This document shows, in pieces, positions 16,157-24,063 of a DNA stretch of 24,691 nt. A program made the translations under genes and the position numbers. Below the pieces are notes generated by a model. It was not told the DNA's origin. It saw nothing but the letters and a program-made list of their open reading frames with translations, and did not search any database. The stretch spans positions 1 through 24,691 of the forward strand of contig CAZEIM010000041.1 in assembly GCA_964512145.1 (NCBI GenBank). The letters are read 5' to 3'. This stretch comes from CAYOHR01 sp964512145. Lineage in GTDB: Bacteria; Bacteroidota; Bacteroidia; Flavobacteriales_G; JALEGO01. Position 1 is the first letter of the stretch, and each line of letters begins with the position of its first letter.

Positions 16157-16765
16157 TTAATGATAGATGCTATATATAAATAATCGAACTGAAAAAAATA
16201 TTAATATCCAACCAAAAATTTTATACATTTTACTTAAATACCTTGGGTTAATATAAGGTTTTATTTTATGTGCTAATAATACTTTTAGGATGTCGGTAGA
16301 TAAAATCCCCAACAAAACAGAAGCTAAAAAAAGATATTCCATATTTTCGTGTCGTGTATTAGCAATTCCCAGCATACCCAACCAAATAACAAATACAAAC
16401 GGATTGATTAAATTTACTAAAAACCCCTGAGAAAAATACATGGAGTAATCTTTTGAGTTAAGAATTCTTGATTTTTTTTCAAAGTCAGTTTGAGGAAATA
16501 CTACATATTTTAATCCCATGAACAAGAGAATGCAAGCACCTGTTAATGACAGCCAAAAAGTATTTTGGTCATTATTCACTACAAAATTCCCACCCAAATA
16601 ACAAATAGTTGCGCAAAAAATATCGCTAAAAAATATTCCTAATACTACAAATAAACCGGCTTTTACTCCTTTATGCAAGGCCGTTTTAATGAGTGTAAAA
16701 AACACCGGACCAATAAAAAGTATGGTGCCTATTCCAATAAAGTATCCTTCAATAAAAGTCATCAT
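16157..16765 (-). CDS. LysE/RhtB-family amino-acid exporter-like membrane protein
   Basis: A 202-residue polytopic inner-membrane protein with about six hydrophobic segments, the usual length for LysE-type exporters. The start is typical: FIEGYFIGIGTILFIGPVFF, containing the conserved G-x-GP of the first helix, then KTALHKGVKAGLFVVLGIFF. After a polar loop, FSQGFLVNLINPFVFVIWLG matches the conserved G-x-x-x-x-x-x-NP segment of the second half. LysE proteins export amino acids or other metabolites by proton exchange; the substrate is not predictable here. Two adjacent ATGs (16765, 16762) could serve as the start. It lies 43 bases after a small membrane protein gene and probably ends the porin-led operon. 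Confidence 0.88.
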   Translation of the reverse strand: MMTFIEGYFIGIGTILFIGPVFFTLIKTALHKGVKAGLFVVLGIFFSDIFCATICYLGGNFVVNNDQNTFWLSLTGACILLFMGLKYVVFPQTDFEKKSRILNSKDYSMYFSQGFLVNLINPFVFVIWLGMLGIANTRHENMEYLFLASVLLGILSTDILKVLLAHKIKPYINPRYLSKMYKIFGWILIFFSVRLFIYSIYH

Positions 16766-16808
16766 TTATTAAGCCTTTTTATTTTTAAAATTAGCATTTC
16801 TTTGTTTT

Positions 16809-17288
16809 TTATGGTTGAGTTGTATCGGCTAAAAATAAAATTAAAATAAAAAATATTGAAAACACGATTAAATGTGAGTTTTTTTGTTTGTAATTATTAT
16901 TTCTAAAACAAAATAAATAGGCTATAAAAAATAAAAAAAGTATACTTGGAAGAATAATGTCCCAAACATCAAAAGTTCCATTGGTGAATTTAAAATATTG
17001 TGACATTTCAAATAATAGCACTATAAACCAGGGAAAAGAAAATAAAGCATGTTTTTTAAGTCCTAAAAAATACATTCCCATTAAAAATGAAATCATCCAG
17101 CAAGCAGCTGGGATATTATATTTAAAAACATACGGTATATTTTTGCAAGAAACACAACAGGGGAGGGATAGAAATATATTAAAGAATTTTCGAATATGTG
17201 TATAATCTCCTCTACAAAACATATATATAAATAAGCTATACAACAGGGGTAATAAAATTATAATACTATTTTGAATACGTTTGTACAA
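16809..17288 (-). CDS. Small VanZ-like membrane protein
   Basis: A 159-residue hydrophobic protein with about four or five membrane segments. The section FEMSQYFKFTNGTFDVWD resembles the VanZ-like signature (E-x-x-Q, then G-T-F-D-x-x-D before a terminal helix), so it is probably a distant member; VanZ-like proteins are membrane proteins of poorly known function. A cysteine cluster (LPCCVSCKN) lies in the first loop and is unusual for the family. There is no ATG in frame: the start is TTG 17288 (MYKRIQNS), and an in-frame stop lies two codons upstream. It begins 9 bases after the end of the porin gene, which implies co-transcription. The family assignment is moderate and the function is unknown. 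Confidence 0.6.
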   Translation of the reverse strand: MYKRIQNSIIILLPLLYSLFIYMFCRGDYTHIRKFFNIFLSLPCCVSCKNIPYVFKYNIPAACWMISFLMGMYFLGLKKHALFSFPWFIVLLFEMSQYFKFTNGTFDVWDIILPSILFLFFIAYLFCFRNNNYKQKNSHLIVFSIFFILILFLADTTQP

Positions 17289-17297
17289 GAATTAGTT

Positions 17298-18413
17298 TTA
17301 TTGTTTAAGCAATTCGGAGAATTTAACAGCTAATGACATGGATACAAAAAAATGGTTATAACTAGGTTGATTGTTTGACCAAAATATTCTATCCTTATTG
17401 TTTAGCCAACGAGCTTCCATTCTGCCTAAAAAATTAGAATTTTTTGAATAGTCGATATTCCATGAAAAACCGATGGTAGAAAATGTATTTCCATCATTAA
17501 CGGGTATTATTATCTGATTATAATCTTGATAATATTCTGCTCGAAAAGACGTTTTGATGGAATTTGAAACGTTTATTTGACTTATGATAACCGGACTAAA
17601 CCAATTATAATAGGTTGAACTTCTTTTATTTGTTTGTTGAAAACCTACATCCATTCCACACAAAATATTTAGAATTTTATTCAGCCTAAATTGAGCATAT
17701 AGGTTATTGAAATATCTCATTCTTCTTGTAATATCAGGGTCATCTGTACCAATAAAAGTACTCCAGTTGAAGGTGATATTTTGCTTTGGTTTATATATAC
17801 ATTGGGTTCCAAAACTAGGCAAGGAGTTTCCATTTAATCTCTGAATTCTTTGCCATCCATTTAATATTAATGCTGAAATTTCAAGCTTTGGAGAAGGGAT
17901 TAAGGTTATTTTTGAACCGGCTAAATAATAGGGTGAATTTTCAGCCAGTAATGATCTGGTTAATGTCCACTGATCAATAGATATTGCACTTTCAAACCCA
18001 ATATGCGATGGCATAATCCCGGCAGTCAACCAAAGATTATTTTTTTGATTCAAAGCTAACGAAATATTTGCTTCGTGTATAAATTGACTTAGTGTTGATT
18101 CGTTTACATAATTATCTTGAACATACGTTCCTGTTCGAATACCAAAGTTTGCTTTTATTTTTTTTTCATCTATACGAAGGCTTAAAAATGCTAGGTTAAC
18201 ATTTACTTCGTTGTGACGATTGTGATTAAATAAAAATGGTTGTCTTGCTATAGTTTTAGGTTTGTTAAAATCATAAACATAATATACATCTAAAAAACCA
18301 TTTAAGTACATGTTTAGTTTAGTTGTGTCTTTTGTAAGCTGAACATTGGAATAAACTGAATATAATTGAATTATCCATAAAATCATGGTTATTCTTACGA
18401 TCAGGAATTTCAT
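17298..18413 (-). CDS. Outer-membrane beta-barrel porin, BBP2/OmpL-like
   Basis: A 371-residue outer-membrane protein. The signal peptide (MKFLIVRITMILWIIQLYSV) is followed by LNGFLDVYYVYDFNKP and FLFNHNRHNEVNVNLAFLSL. Both are hallmarks of the putative beta-barrel porin-2 family: a first strand with GFLDxYYxYDFN, then the RHNE-x-N-x-N strand. Alternating hydrophobic-aromatic strands follow to the end (HFFVSMSLAVKF). MPSHIGFESA, DQWTLTRSL and NSPYYLAGSKI also fit family proteins, where the barrel is noted as a porin for small solutes. It leads a minus-strand set with the VanZ-like and LysE-like genes. A TACTTTTG promoter box lies about 10 bases before the ATG. The transported solute is unknown. 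Confidence 0.87.
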   Translation of the reverse strand: MKFLIVRITMILWIIQLYSVYSNVQLTKDTTKLNMYLNGFLDVYYVYDFNKPKTIARQPFLFNHNRHNEVNVNLAFLSLRIDEKKIKANFGIRTGTYVQDNYVNESTLSQFIHEANISLALNQKNNLWLTAGIMPSHIGFESAISIDQWTLTRSLLAENSPYYLAGSKITLIPSPKLEISALILNGWQRIQRLNGNSLPSFGTQCIYKPKQNITFNWSTFIGTDDPDITRRMRYFNNLYAQFRLNKILNILCGMDVGFQQTNKRSSTYYNWFSPVIISQINVSNSIKTSFRAEYYQDYNQIIIPVNDGNTFSTIGFSWNIDYSKNSNFLGRMEARWLNNKDRIFWSNNQPSYNHFFVSMSLAVKFSELLKQ

Positions 18414-18423
18414 TTTTTACTTT

Positions 18424-18431
18424 CAAAAGTA
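18424..18431 (-). promoter_or_regulatory. -7 box of the porin promoter
   Basis: Minus-strand TACTTTTG (TAnnTTTG) 10 bases before the porin ATG; 19 bases further upstream is TTTT, a three-of-four match to TTTG. The short distance to the ATG implies a very short leader. Confidence 0.45.
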
Positions 18432-18493
18432 AAATAATCTTTAATAGATAAAAATAAAGTTTGTCTTATAATTTATATTATGTTAAATAGAAG

Positions 18494-18515
18494 AGTTAAA
18501 TTTAACTTGTTAACA
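18494..18515. promoter_or_regulatory. Two abutting perfect palindromes in a divergent intergenic region
   Basis: AGTTAAATTTAACT (18494-18507) is a perfect 14-bp palindrome, directly followed by the 8-bp palindrome TGTTAACA (18508-18515). They sit between the divergent porin and lipoprotein genes, upstream of both. This is where a dimeric regulator might bind. AT-rich DNA yields short palindromes by chance, so the operator role is only a suggestion. Confidence 0.3.
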
Positions 18516-18597
18516 AAGTTGTATGGATAATTTTTTGGACTATATATAAACAATACTAAATAGTACGTTAATATTGTTTTACAAAATTTAAAATAGT

Positions 18598-20253
18598 ATG
18601 AAACGCATAAGATTATGGTGGTTATTTTCAATTCTTATAATAGTTGGAGCTTGTACCAAAGATTATTTTAACTCTGAAAAAATTGAAAAGGCTTTTAAAA
18701 ATTTGCAGTGGGATCCTGAATTTGCTATCCCATTGGTTTATTCTTCTTATTCCATTGAAGATTTATTAGCTAAAGGAAACACCGGAAATTTAATTCAAGT
18801 TGGTTCGGACAAATTAGTTACATTGGTGTACAATAGTGAGTTGATTTCTTTAAGTGCTGAAGATGCTATTGTGTTTAACCCAACACTTTTTAATGTTTCT
18901 TTATCATCATCACTTTTTATACCATCGTATTTTGGTTCATCCGTTCAATTTAACTCCAATCAATTTTTTCCATTTGACGGAGGACCCAATAATAAAATTG
19001 ACAGTGCGGTTTTAAAGTCTGGCTCTGTGCAGTTTAATTTTCAATCTACTTTTTTACATGATGTTACTATACAGTTAACATTTCCGGGTTTAAGCAAAAA
19101 TGGTGTTACATTAACTGAAAACATTAATTTAAATTATGCAGGCACCACTCCTACTGTTTATAACGGAAATGTTAATATTGAAGGATATACCATGGATTTA
19201 TCAAAAAATGGTACTTCGTATAATGAATTAGAAATTCAATACAATATTGTTGTAAATGGAAATGGAAATCAAGTAAATATTGGAGATCAAATTTCATGTA
19301 ATGGTACTCTAGAAAATTTAAAGTTTAGCAGATTGTATGGATATTTAGATGTTTCACCCGTTAATAGTGGTGTAGATTCTCTAGAATTATCTTTATTTAG
19401 CATTGCGCAAGGTATTGGGCAATTTAAGTTAGTAAACCCCTCGATAAAATTTACATTTTTAAATTCAATAGGAGTTCCTTTGCAAGCCTCATTTTCTCAA
19501 ATTATTGGTGTTAATACCAATAGCGGTGTTACGCATGATTTAACTGGTAATTCAGATATCCCTTCCCCCCTACCCATTGTAAGTCCTGATTTAACTCAAA
19601 TTGGTCAAACACTTTCCGGATCATTTACTCTAGCAAACTCTGGAATAGTTAATTTTATAAACGATCAGCCAAAATTAATAACCTATGCCGTTAATATCGG
19701 TACTAAACCCGGAACAACTCAACAATGTTTTGTGTTAGATACCAGTAAATTTAGGGTAAATGCAGAGGTGAGTTTACCATTATATGGTTCGGCCAATATT
19801 TTTACCTTGCGAGATACTATTGAATTTTCATTATCCGAAGATTCAGGTACTGGTTCATCTGGAGGCGGAAGTAATGAAGAAGGGGTAAGCTTAGATTTGG
19901 TATCGCTTACTTTAAAATCTATTGTGAGTAACCAGTTTCCAATGGATATTGCTATACAAGGATATTTTTTAAATGAAAACAATATAATAGTAGATAGTTT
20001 ATTAGAAGGTACTAAAATAATTCCTTCGGCACAAGTTGATGCAAATGGAAGATCAACGCTTTTAGGTAAACTAATCATTGAATCATCCTATACTGCTGAA
20101 CGAGTTAAAAAATTTGAAAACATTCGTAAAATTGTTCTTGTGGCTAAAGCAACTACCTTAAACAATGCTACAACAAATGTTAAAATTTACAGCGATTATC
20201 AGTTAGGGGTAAAAATTGGAGTAAAAACTAAATTAACAGCATCTTCAAAATAA
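18598..20253 (+). CDS. Large predicted outer-membrane lipoprotein, partner of a DUF5723 protein
   Basis: A 551-residue lipoprotein with a clear lipobox (LIIVGAC, acylated Cys19). I do not recognise a named domain. The protein is almost entirely beta-type, rich in Ser, Asn, Gly and Val, with two or more Ig- or jellyroll-like sections. Near the N-terminus is LQWDPEFAIPLVYSSYSIED. A flexible Ser/Gly linker (SGTGSSGGGSNEEG, about residues 417-430) separates it from a C-terminal section (VSLDLVSLTLKSIVSNQFPM and AERVKKFENIRKIVLVAKAT). The stop lies five bases before the ATG of the DUF5723 gene, so the two are surely co-transcribed and may form a complex at the outer membrane. No enzyme motif was found. 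Confidence 0.75.
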   Translation: MKRIRLWWLFSILIIVGACTKDYFNSEKIEKAFKNLQWDPEFAIPLVYSSYSIEDLLAKGNTGNLIQVGSDKLVTLVYNSELISLSAEDAIVFNPTLFNVSLSSSLFIPSYFGSSVQFNSNQFFPFDGGPNNKIDSAVLKSGSVQFNFQSTFLHDVTIQLTFPGLSKNGVTLTENINLNYAGTTPTVYNGNVNIEGYTMDLSKNGTSYNELEIQYNIVVNGNGNQVNIGDQISCNGTLENLKFSRLYGYLDVSPVNSGVDSLELSLFSIAQGIGQFKLVNPSIKFTFLNSIGVPLQASFSQIIGVNTNSGVTHDLTGNSDIPSPLPIVSPDLTQIGQTLSGSFTLANSGIVNFINDQPKLITYAVNIGTKPGTTQQCFVLDTSKFRVNAEVSLPLYGSANIFTLRDTIEFSLSEDSGTGSSGGGSNEEGVSLDLVSLTLKSIVSNQFPMDIAIQGYFLNENNIIVDSLLEGTKIIPSAQVDANGRSTLLGKLIIESSYTAERVKKFENIRKIVLVAKATTLNNATTNVKIYSDYQLGVKIGVKTKLTASSK

Positions 20254-20258
20254 TAAAC

Positions 20259-21611
20259 ATGAAAAAAATTTTATTAACTCAATGTTTGATAGTTATTTAT
20301 TGTAATGTTTCTTTTTCACAAGACTTTACATTGTATACTTTATCTAATATGCAACAGAGATTTTATGTAAATCCTGCTTTTGTTCCAGAAAGTAATGTGC
20401 AAATAGGATTTCCTTTACTTTCCTCATTAAGTTTTCACTTATCAAATAGTGGATTTAAGTATTCTGACTTAATTTTTCCTCAAGGAGATTCTTTAGTGGT
20501 TGATTTTGCAAATGCATTATCAAAGTTAAATGCTAAGAATAATCTATTATTTCAAAATAATATTGAGTTATTTACTGCCGGATTTAAAATTAAAAAAAAT
20601 TATTTTCATTTGGGTGTTCGTGAGCAAATTATGACTCAATTAAATTATCCAAAAGGATTTTTTCAGTTTTTATGGGAAGGAAATGCTCCCAGTGCAGGCG
20701 AAGAGTTGCAATTTGGATTTGCTTTAAATATGATGCACTACAGAGAGTTTTCCTTAGGATATTCTAGACAAGTAACCGAAAAATTACAAGTTGGTGGGCA
20801 ATTTAAATTATTAAAAGGTATGAGTAATATTCATACAGAATTATCGGATATTAGTATTTTAACTAATCCAGACAGCGCATATGATATTACATTGTCTTCC
20901 AGTATTTTAATAAACTCATCCGGATTATTTTCTTCAGATACATCTACTTCTTTACCATATAATATTTCTGGGAAGGGAAACAGCGGTTTTGCGATTGATT
21001 TAGGAGCTACATATCAATTAAATGATAACATTCAGTTATCGGCCAGTGTCATTAATTTAGGTTCTATTTCATGGACTCATCACGTTAAAAATTTTGCCAG
21101 TTCTCAAGAAAAAACATCTTATACATATAATGGACTCCCATTAGGTGTATTTTTTGATGGAGACAGCGCTTTTGACAAAGCTATAGAACAGTTAACAGAT
21201 AGTATTGAGGCATTACTACAGTTTGACACAACTTCTAATTCATACAAAACATCTTTACCTACCGAAATAAGGTTTGGAGGTGAATATAAAATTACCGAAA
21301 ATCAGCGAGCTGGAGGTGTTTTATTATTAAGACCATATCAACAAACTATGCTTAGTGGTGTTTCTTTGTATTTTTCAAGCAAGGTTGGCAAATGGTTACA
21401 TGCTTCCGTTTCTTACAATTATTTTAATAACGCGTGGACAAATATTGGAGTTGGATTTAGAATAAATGGTGGAGCGTTTCAATTTCATGCATTAACAGAT
21501 AATGTATTAGGAATTATGTTACCCCAACATGCAAAGTTTGTGAATGTAAGAACAGGATTTAATTTTACTTTTGGAGGAGGTCCGAAGAAAAAGGTTAGTT
21601 TATCTGAATAA
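20259..21611 (+). CDS. DUF5723-type outer-membrane beta-barrel protein
   Basis: A 450-residue exported protein. Signal peptide MKKILLTQCLIVIYCNVSFS, mature start QDFTLYTLSNMQQRFYVNPAFVP. The segment with VNPAFVP followed by short strands (IGFPLLSSLSFHLSNSGF) is characteristic of DUF5723 proteins, presumed outer-membrane barrels of Bacteroidota. The rest alternates barrel-type strands (LGVREQIMTQLNYP, LQFGFALNMMHYREFSLGYS, GVGFRINGGAFQFHALTDN). It ends FVNVRTGFNFTFGGG plus a basic tail, with a glycine-rich last strand as in many barrels. It follows the lipoprotein by five bases. The next gene, on the other strand, ends only five bases away, with no visible terminator between. Family assignment is fairly sure; function is unknown. 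Confidence 0.8.
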   Translation: MKKILLTQCLIVIYCNVSFSQDFTLYTLSNMQQRFYVNPAFVPESNVQIGFPLLSSLSFHLSNSGFKYSDLIFPQGDSLVVDFANALSKLNAKNNLLFQNNIELFTAGFKIKKNYFHLGVREQIMTQLNYPKGFFQFLWEGNAPSAGEELQFGFALNMMHYREFSLGYSRQVTEKLQVGGQFKLLKGMSNIHTELSDISILTNPDSAYDITLSSSILINSSGLFSSDTSTSLPYNISGKGNSGFAIDLGATYQLNDNIQLSASVINLGSISWTHHVKNFASSQEKTSYTYNGLPLGVFFDGDSAFDKAIEQLTDSIEALLQFDTTSNSYKTSLPTEIRFGGEYKITENQRAGGVLLLRPYQQTMLSGVSLYFSSKVGKWLHASVSYNYFNNAWTNIGVGFRINGGAFQFHALTDNVLGIMLPQHAKFVNVRTGFNFTFGGGPKKKVSLSE

Positions 21612-21616
21612 TTTTG

Positions 21617-23287
21617 TTAATTTAATTCTTTGATCTTTAAAAGTATCTTTTCTTTATTTTTTTCTAAAAAAGTGCTCTTACCATAATACGATTCTATTTT
21701 TTGTATATCAGCCAATGCTCCAACATAATCTTTAATAATATATTTAAGATTGGCTCTACTTTGTAAAGCTAATTTATGTGATGGTTCATATCCTAATACA
21801 ATGGTTAAATCTCTAATTGCTTTTTCGTATTCGTTTATTTGGCTGTATGCTAATGCACGATTATAATAAGCATCTTTGTTTTTTAAATCATTAGCTATAC
21901 ATTTGCTAAACGAAATTATCGCACTGTCTGGCTGTTGCAATGAAACGTAAATAAGACCTTTTATATATTGTAATTTTGAAGAATTTGGCTTTAATTTTTC
22001 GCCTTGTTTAGCATAATTTAATGCATTGGTATACAACGACATATCATATAACGATACACTAAATGCATAATACGCATAGTATTGATTAGGGTATTCTGAA
22101 ATCATGTTTGAATATAAGTCGAAATTATTGTTCCATACTTTTATTCTTTGAACAGTTTGAAAAGAAAATATCGAAATAATTAACCCAAAAATCGCGTACT
22201 GAATTTTTACGTTTTTTAGTAGAATAAATACTATATATATTAGAAAAAAACTTAGTGGAATTATAGCTAAATAAGCATACCGCTCAGCTGCAATTGTATT
22301 TCCAATGGAAACAATTTGTGAAACTAATATTAATGGAATTATAAATAATCCCATCAATAGTATAAAAACATTTTTTTTCTGTTTAAAAGCATAATATACT
22401 GCAACCCAAAAACCAATCATAAAAAAAGGAACTAAATAAAAGTAAAATGGTAAAAAAATGCCATTTTTTAAAGGATTAAAATGTATCGCTGAATATTGAA
22501 TGGGTATAAAAAATTTTGATATATAAAAAAACAATGCGTAAGAAATAATAAAAAATCGATCTAAAATAGTATAGGGTACATCGGGTTGATTAAATGATCC
22601 AAATTTTTTAGAAGACCATACTGCCATAATAATCATTACGCATGAAAATAAGAAAAAAGGTGCTTTTCGAATAACAGATGTTATACATGTATTTTTTTTA
22701 AAATAATAATCAAATAATACCCAATATAAAGGAATTATTACCGCTGCTGATTTTGAAAAAACAGCCAATATAAATGCGCATGATGATAACACAAAGTATT
22801 TTTTATGGTTACTATGTAAATATTGTATGTAATTCCAAATGGAGAATAAAGTAAAAAAGCTATACCAGAGAGTACTTTGTGCCGATTTCCACGCTACTAC
22901 TTCTACGTGTATAGGATGGATGCCAAATACCAGACAACAAGCATAAATTAAGTTTTTATTATTAGTAAATTTAGATAGTATGAATGCTAATAATATGATG
23001 TTCATTAAATGAACTATTAAACTAACTAGATGATATCCTTTTGCGTTTATTGAAAATAAAGCATATTGAACACTATACATAACCCAAGTTATCGGCTGAT
23101 AATGCCCTTCTTTACTATCAGTAAACATATGCTTTAGGTTAGTTAGGGAGAATTCTTGTATCCAATCATTTTTTAACACAAAACGATTATCATCTAAATT
23201 TACAAACCCATTATTAAACATCGGTAAATAAACCAACACAACAATACACAATACCAATGGAAAAACTAATTTTTTAATAAGACGCAT
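21617..23287 (-). CDS. GT-C membrane glycosyltransferase with C-terminal TPRs (TMTC-like)
   Basis: A 556-residue integral membrane protein with a dozen or so hydrophobic helices in residues 1-390, then TPR repeats to the end (KGLIYVSLQQPDSAIISFSK, YYNRALAYSQINEYEKAIRD). The first periplasmic loop has FVNLDDNRFV, the acidic pair expected at the metal or donor site of GT-C enzymes. HPIHVEVVAWKSAQSTL matches the HP-x-H-x-E-x-V-x-W-x-x-x-R/S signature of TMTC and related GT39-type proteins, which transfer sugars from a polyprenyl-phosphate donor. Predicted to glycosylate exported proteins or envelope polymers. It is last in an operon with a methyltransferase (4-base gap) and a glycosyltransferase. 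It lacks the Arg of the common ...W-x-x-x-R form, having Ser instead. Confidence 0.78.
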   Translation of the reverse strand: MRLIKKLVFPLVLCIVVLVYLPMFNNGFVNLDDNRFVLKNDWIQEFSLTNLKHMFTDSKEGHYQPITWVMYSVQYALFSINAKGYHLVSLIVHLMNIILLAFILSKFTNNKNLIYACCLVFGIHPIHVEVVAWKSAQSTLWYSFFTLFSIWNYIQYLHSNHKKYFVLSSCAFILAVFSKSAAVIIPLYWVLFDYYFKKNTCITSVIRKAPFFLFSCVMIIMAVWSSKKFGSFNQPDVPYTILDRFFIISYALFFYISKFFIPIQYSAIHFNPLKNGIFLPFYFYLVPFFMIGFWVAVYYAFKQKKNVFILLMGLFIIPLILVSQIVSIGNTIAAERYAYLAIIPLSFFLIYIVFILLKNVKIQYAIFGLIISIFSFQTVQRIKVWNNNFDLYSNMISEYPNQYYAYYAFSVSLYDMSLYTNALNYAKQGEKLKPNSSKLQYIKGLIYVSLQQPDSAIISFSKCIANDLKNKDAYYNRALAYSQINEYEKAIRDLTIVLGYEPSHKLALQSRANLKYIIKDYVGALADIQKIESYYGKSTFLEKNKEKILLKIKELN

Positions 23288-23291
23288 CTTG

Positions 23292-24062
23292 TTATAGAGC
23301 TATATTTTTTTTGCATAACAGAAAAGTATCTTCCTTGTTCCAACCAAAATATTCTGCATGATCATTGTTTTTAGCATGATTAATTTCTTCTACTATAAAG
23401 CCTTCCGAAATTAATCGTTCTTTTAGTTTAACTAAAGTATATATCCTAACATGATCTTCTTGACCAAAAAGTTTTAATCTTTCCTGAGGAGATTTTTCTT
23501 CTTCTGGCGGTTCTTCTATAAATTCTTTACCCCATGGTACTTGAATAAAAACAACCCCTTCATTTTTTAAAACTCTATACAGTTCTTTGATTGCTTGCAT
23601 ATCATTTTTAATATGCTCTAAAACATGGTAACAAATAATAATATCATACGTTTCATTGGGTTCATGAATTGAGCATATATCGTACCTCTTTATGCATGAG
23701 TCCGAAAGAAAATCTGAATCCGTATATTGAATATTTGGTAGTTTTTTTAATGTTTTTCGAACATACCGATGTGGCGAGAAATGAAGTATTGAAGAAGTTT
23801 TTTGAATGGTTGGATAAAATTTTGTAGAAAAATAATCCCAAAAAACTCTATTTCTCGATAAACTTCCGCAGCATGGACAAATATAATCCTTACTCGATTT
23901 TTGAAATATAAAAGATTTTATTTTTTTATCGCATAAATTACAATAATAGTTTTCTCCTCTATAAAAAATATAATATATTAACCATCTAATGTTAAACTCA
24001 TTTTGGTAAATGAATTTTTTAAACGGTAAATTCAAAAGTATTTTTTTAAAAAATATATACAC
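23292..24062 (-). CDS. Class I SAM-dependent methyltransferase with N-terminal zinc ribbon
   Basis: A 256-residue protein. Residues 41-65 carry four cysteines as C-N-L-C and C-P-C-C, a zinc-ribbon pattern, followed by GSLSRNR. A Rossmann-type methyltransferase domain follows. The Asp of motif II and the motif IV/V region IIICYHVLEHIKNDMQAI plus ELYRVLKNEGVVFIQVPW are clear. Motif I is unusual: ILHFSPH stands where GxGxG is expected, as in a subgroup of these zinc-ribbon enzymes. The product is usually linked to polysaccharide or lipid-glycan loci, where it probably methylates a sugar or acid. The start is GTG 24062, one base after the upstream stop codon, indicating translational coupling. 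It is followed by the GT-C gene after 4 bases. Confidence 0.78.
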   Translation of the reverse strand: MYIFFKKILLNLPFKKFIYQNEFNIRWLIYYIFYRGENYYCNLCDKKIKSFIFQKSSKDYICPCCGSLSRNRVFWDYFSTKFYPTIQKTSSILHFSPHRYVRKTLKKLPNIQYTDSDFLSDSCIKRYDICSIHEPNETYDIIICYHVLEHIKNDMQAIKELYRVLKNEGVVFIQVPWGKEFIEEPPEEEKSPQERLKLFGQEDHVRIYTLVKLKERLISEGFIVEEINHAKNNDHAEYFGWNKEDTFLLCKKNIAL

Positions 24063-24063
24063 G

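Noticed and set aside
16957..17205. Plus-strand open frame opposite the VanZ-like gene
   Set aside because: The opposite strand encodes coherent membrane helices and a VanZ-like motif; this frame has none.
18530..18597. Promoter for the large lipoprotein gene
   Set aside because: TAATATTG at 18569-18576 has one mismatch to the -7 box, and the nearest TTG is about 31 bases away, outside the normal spacing.
19719..20078. Minus-strand open frame in the large lipoprotein gene
   Set aside because: Antisense shadow of a gene with signal peptide and lipobox.
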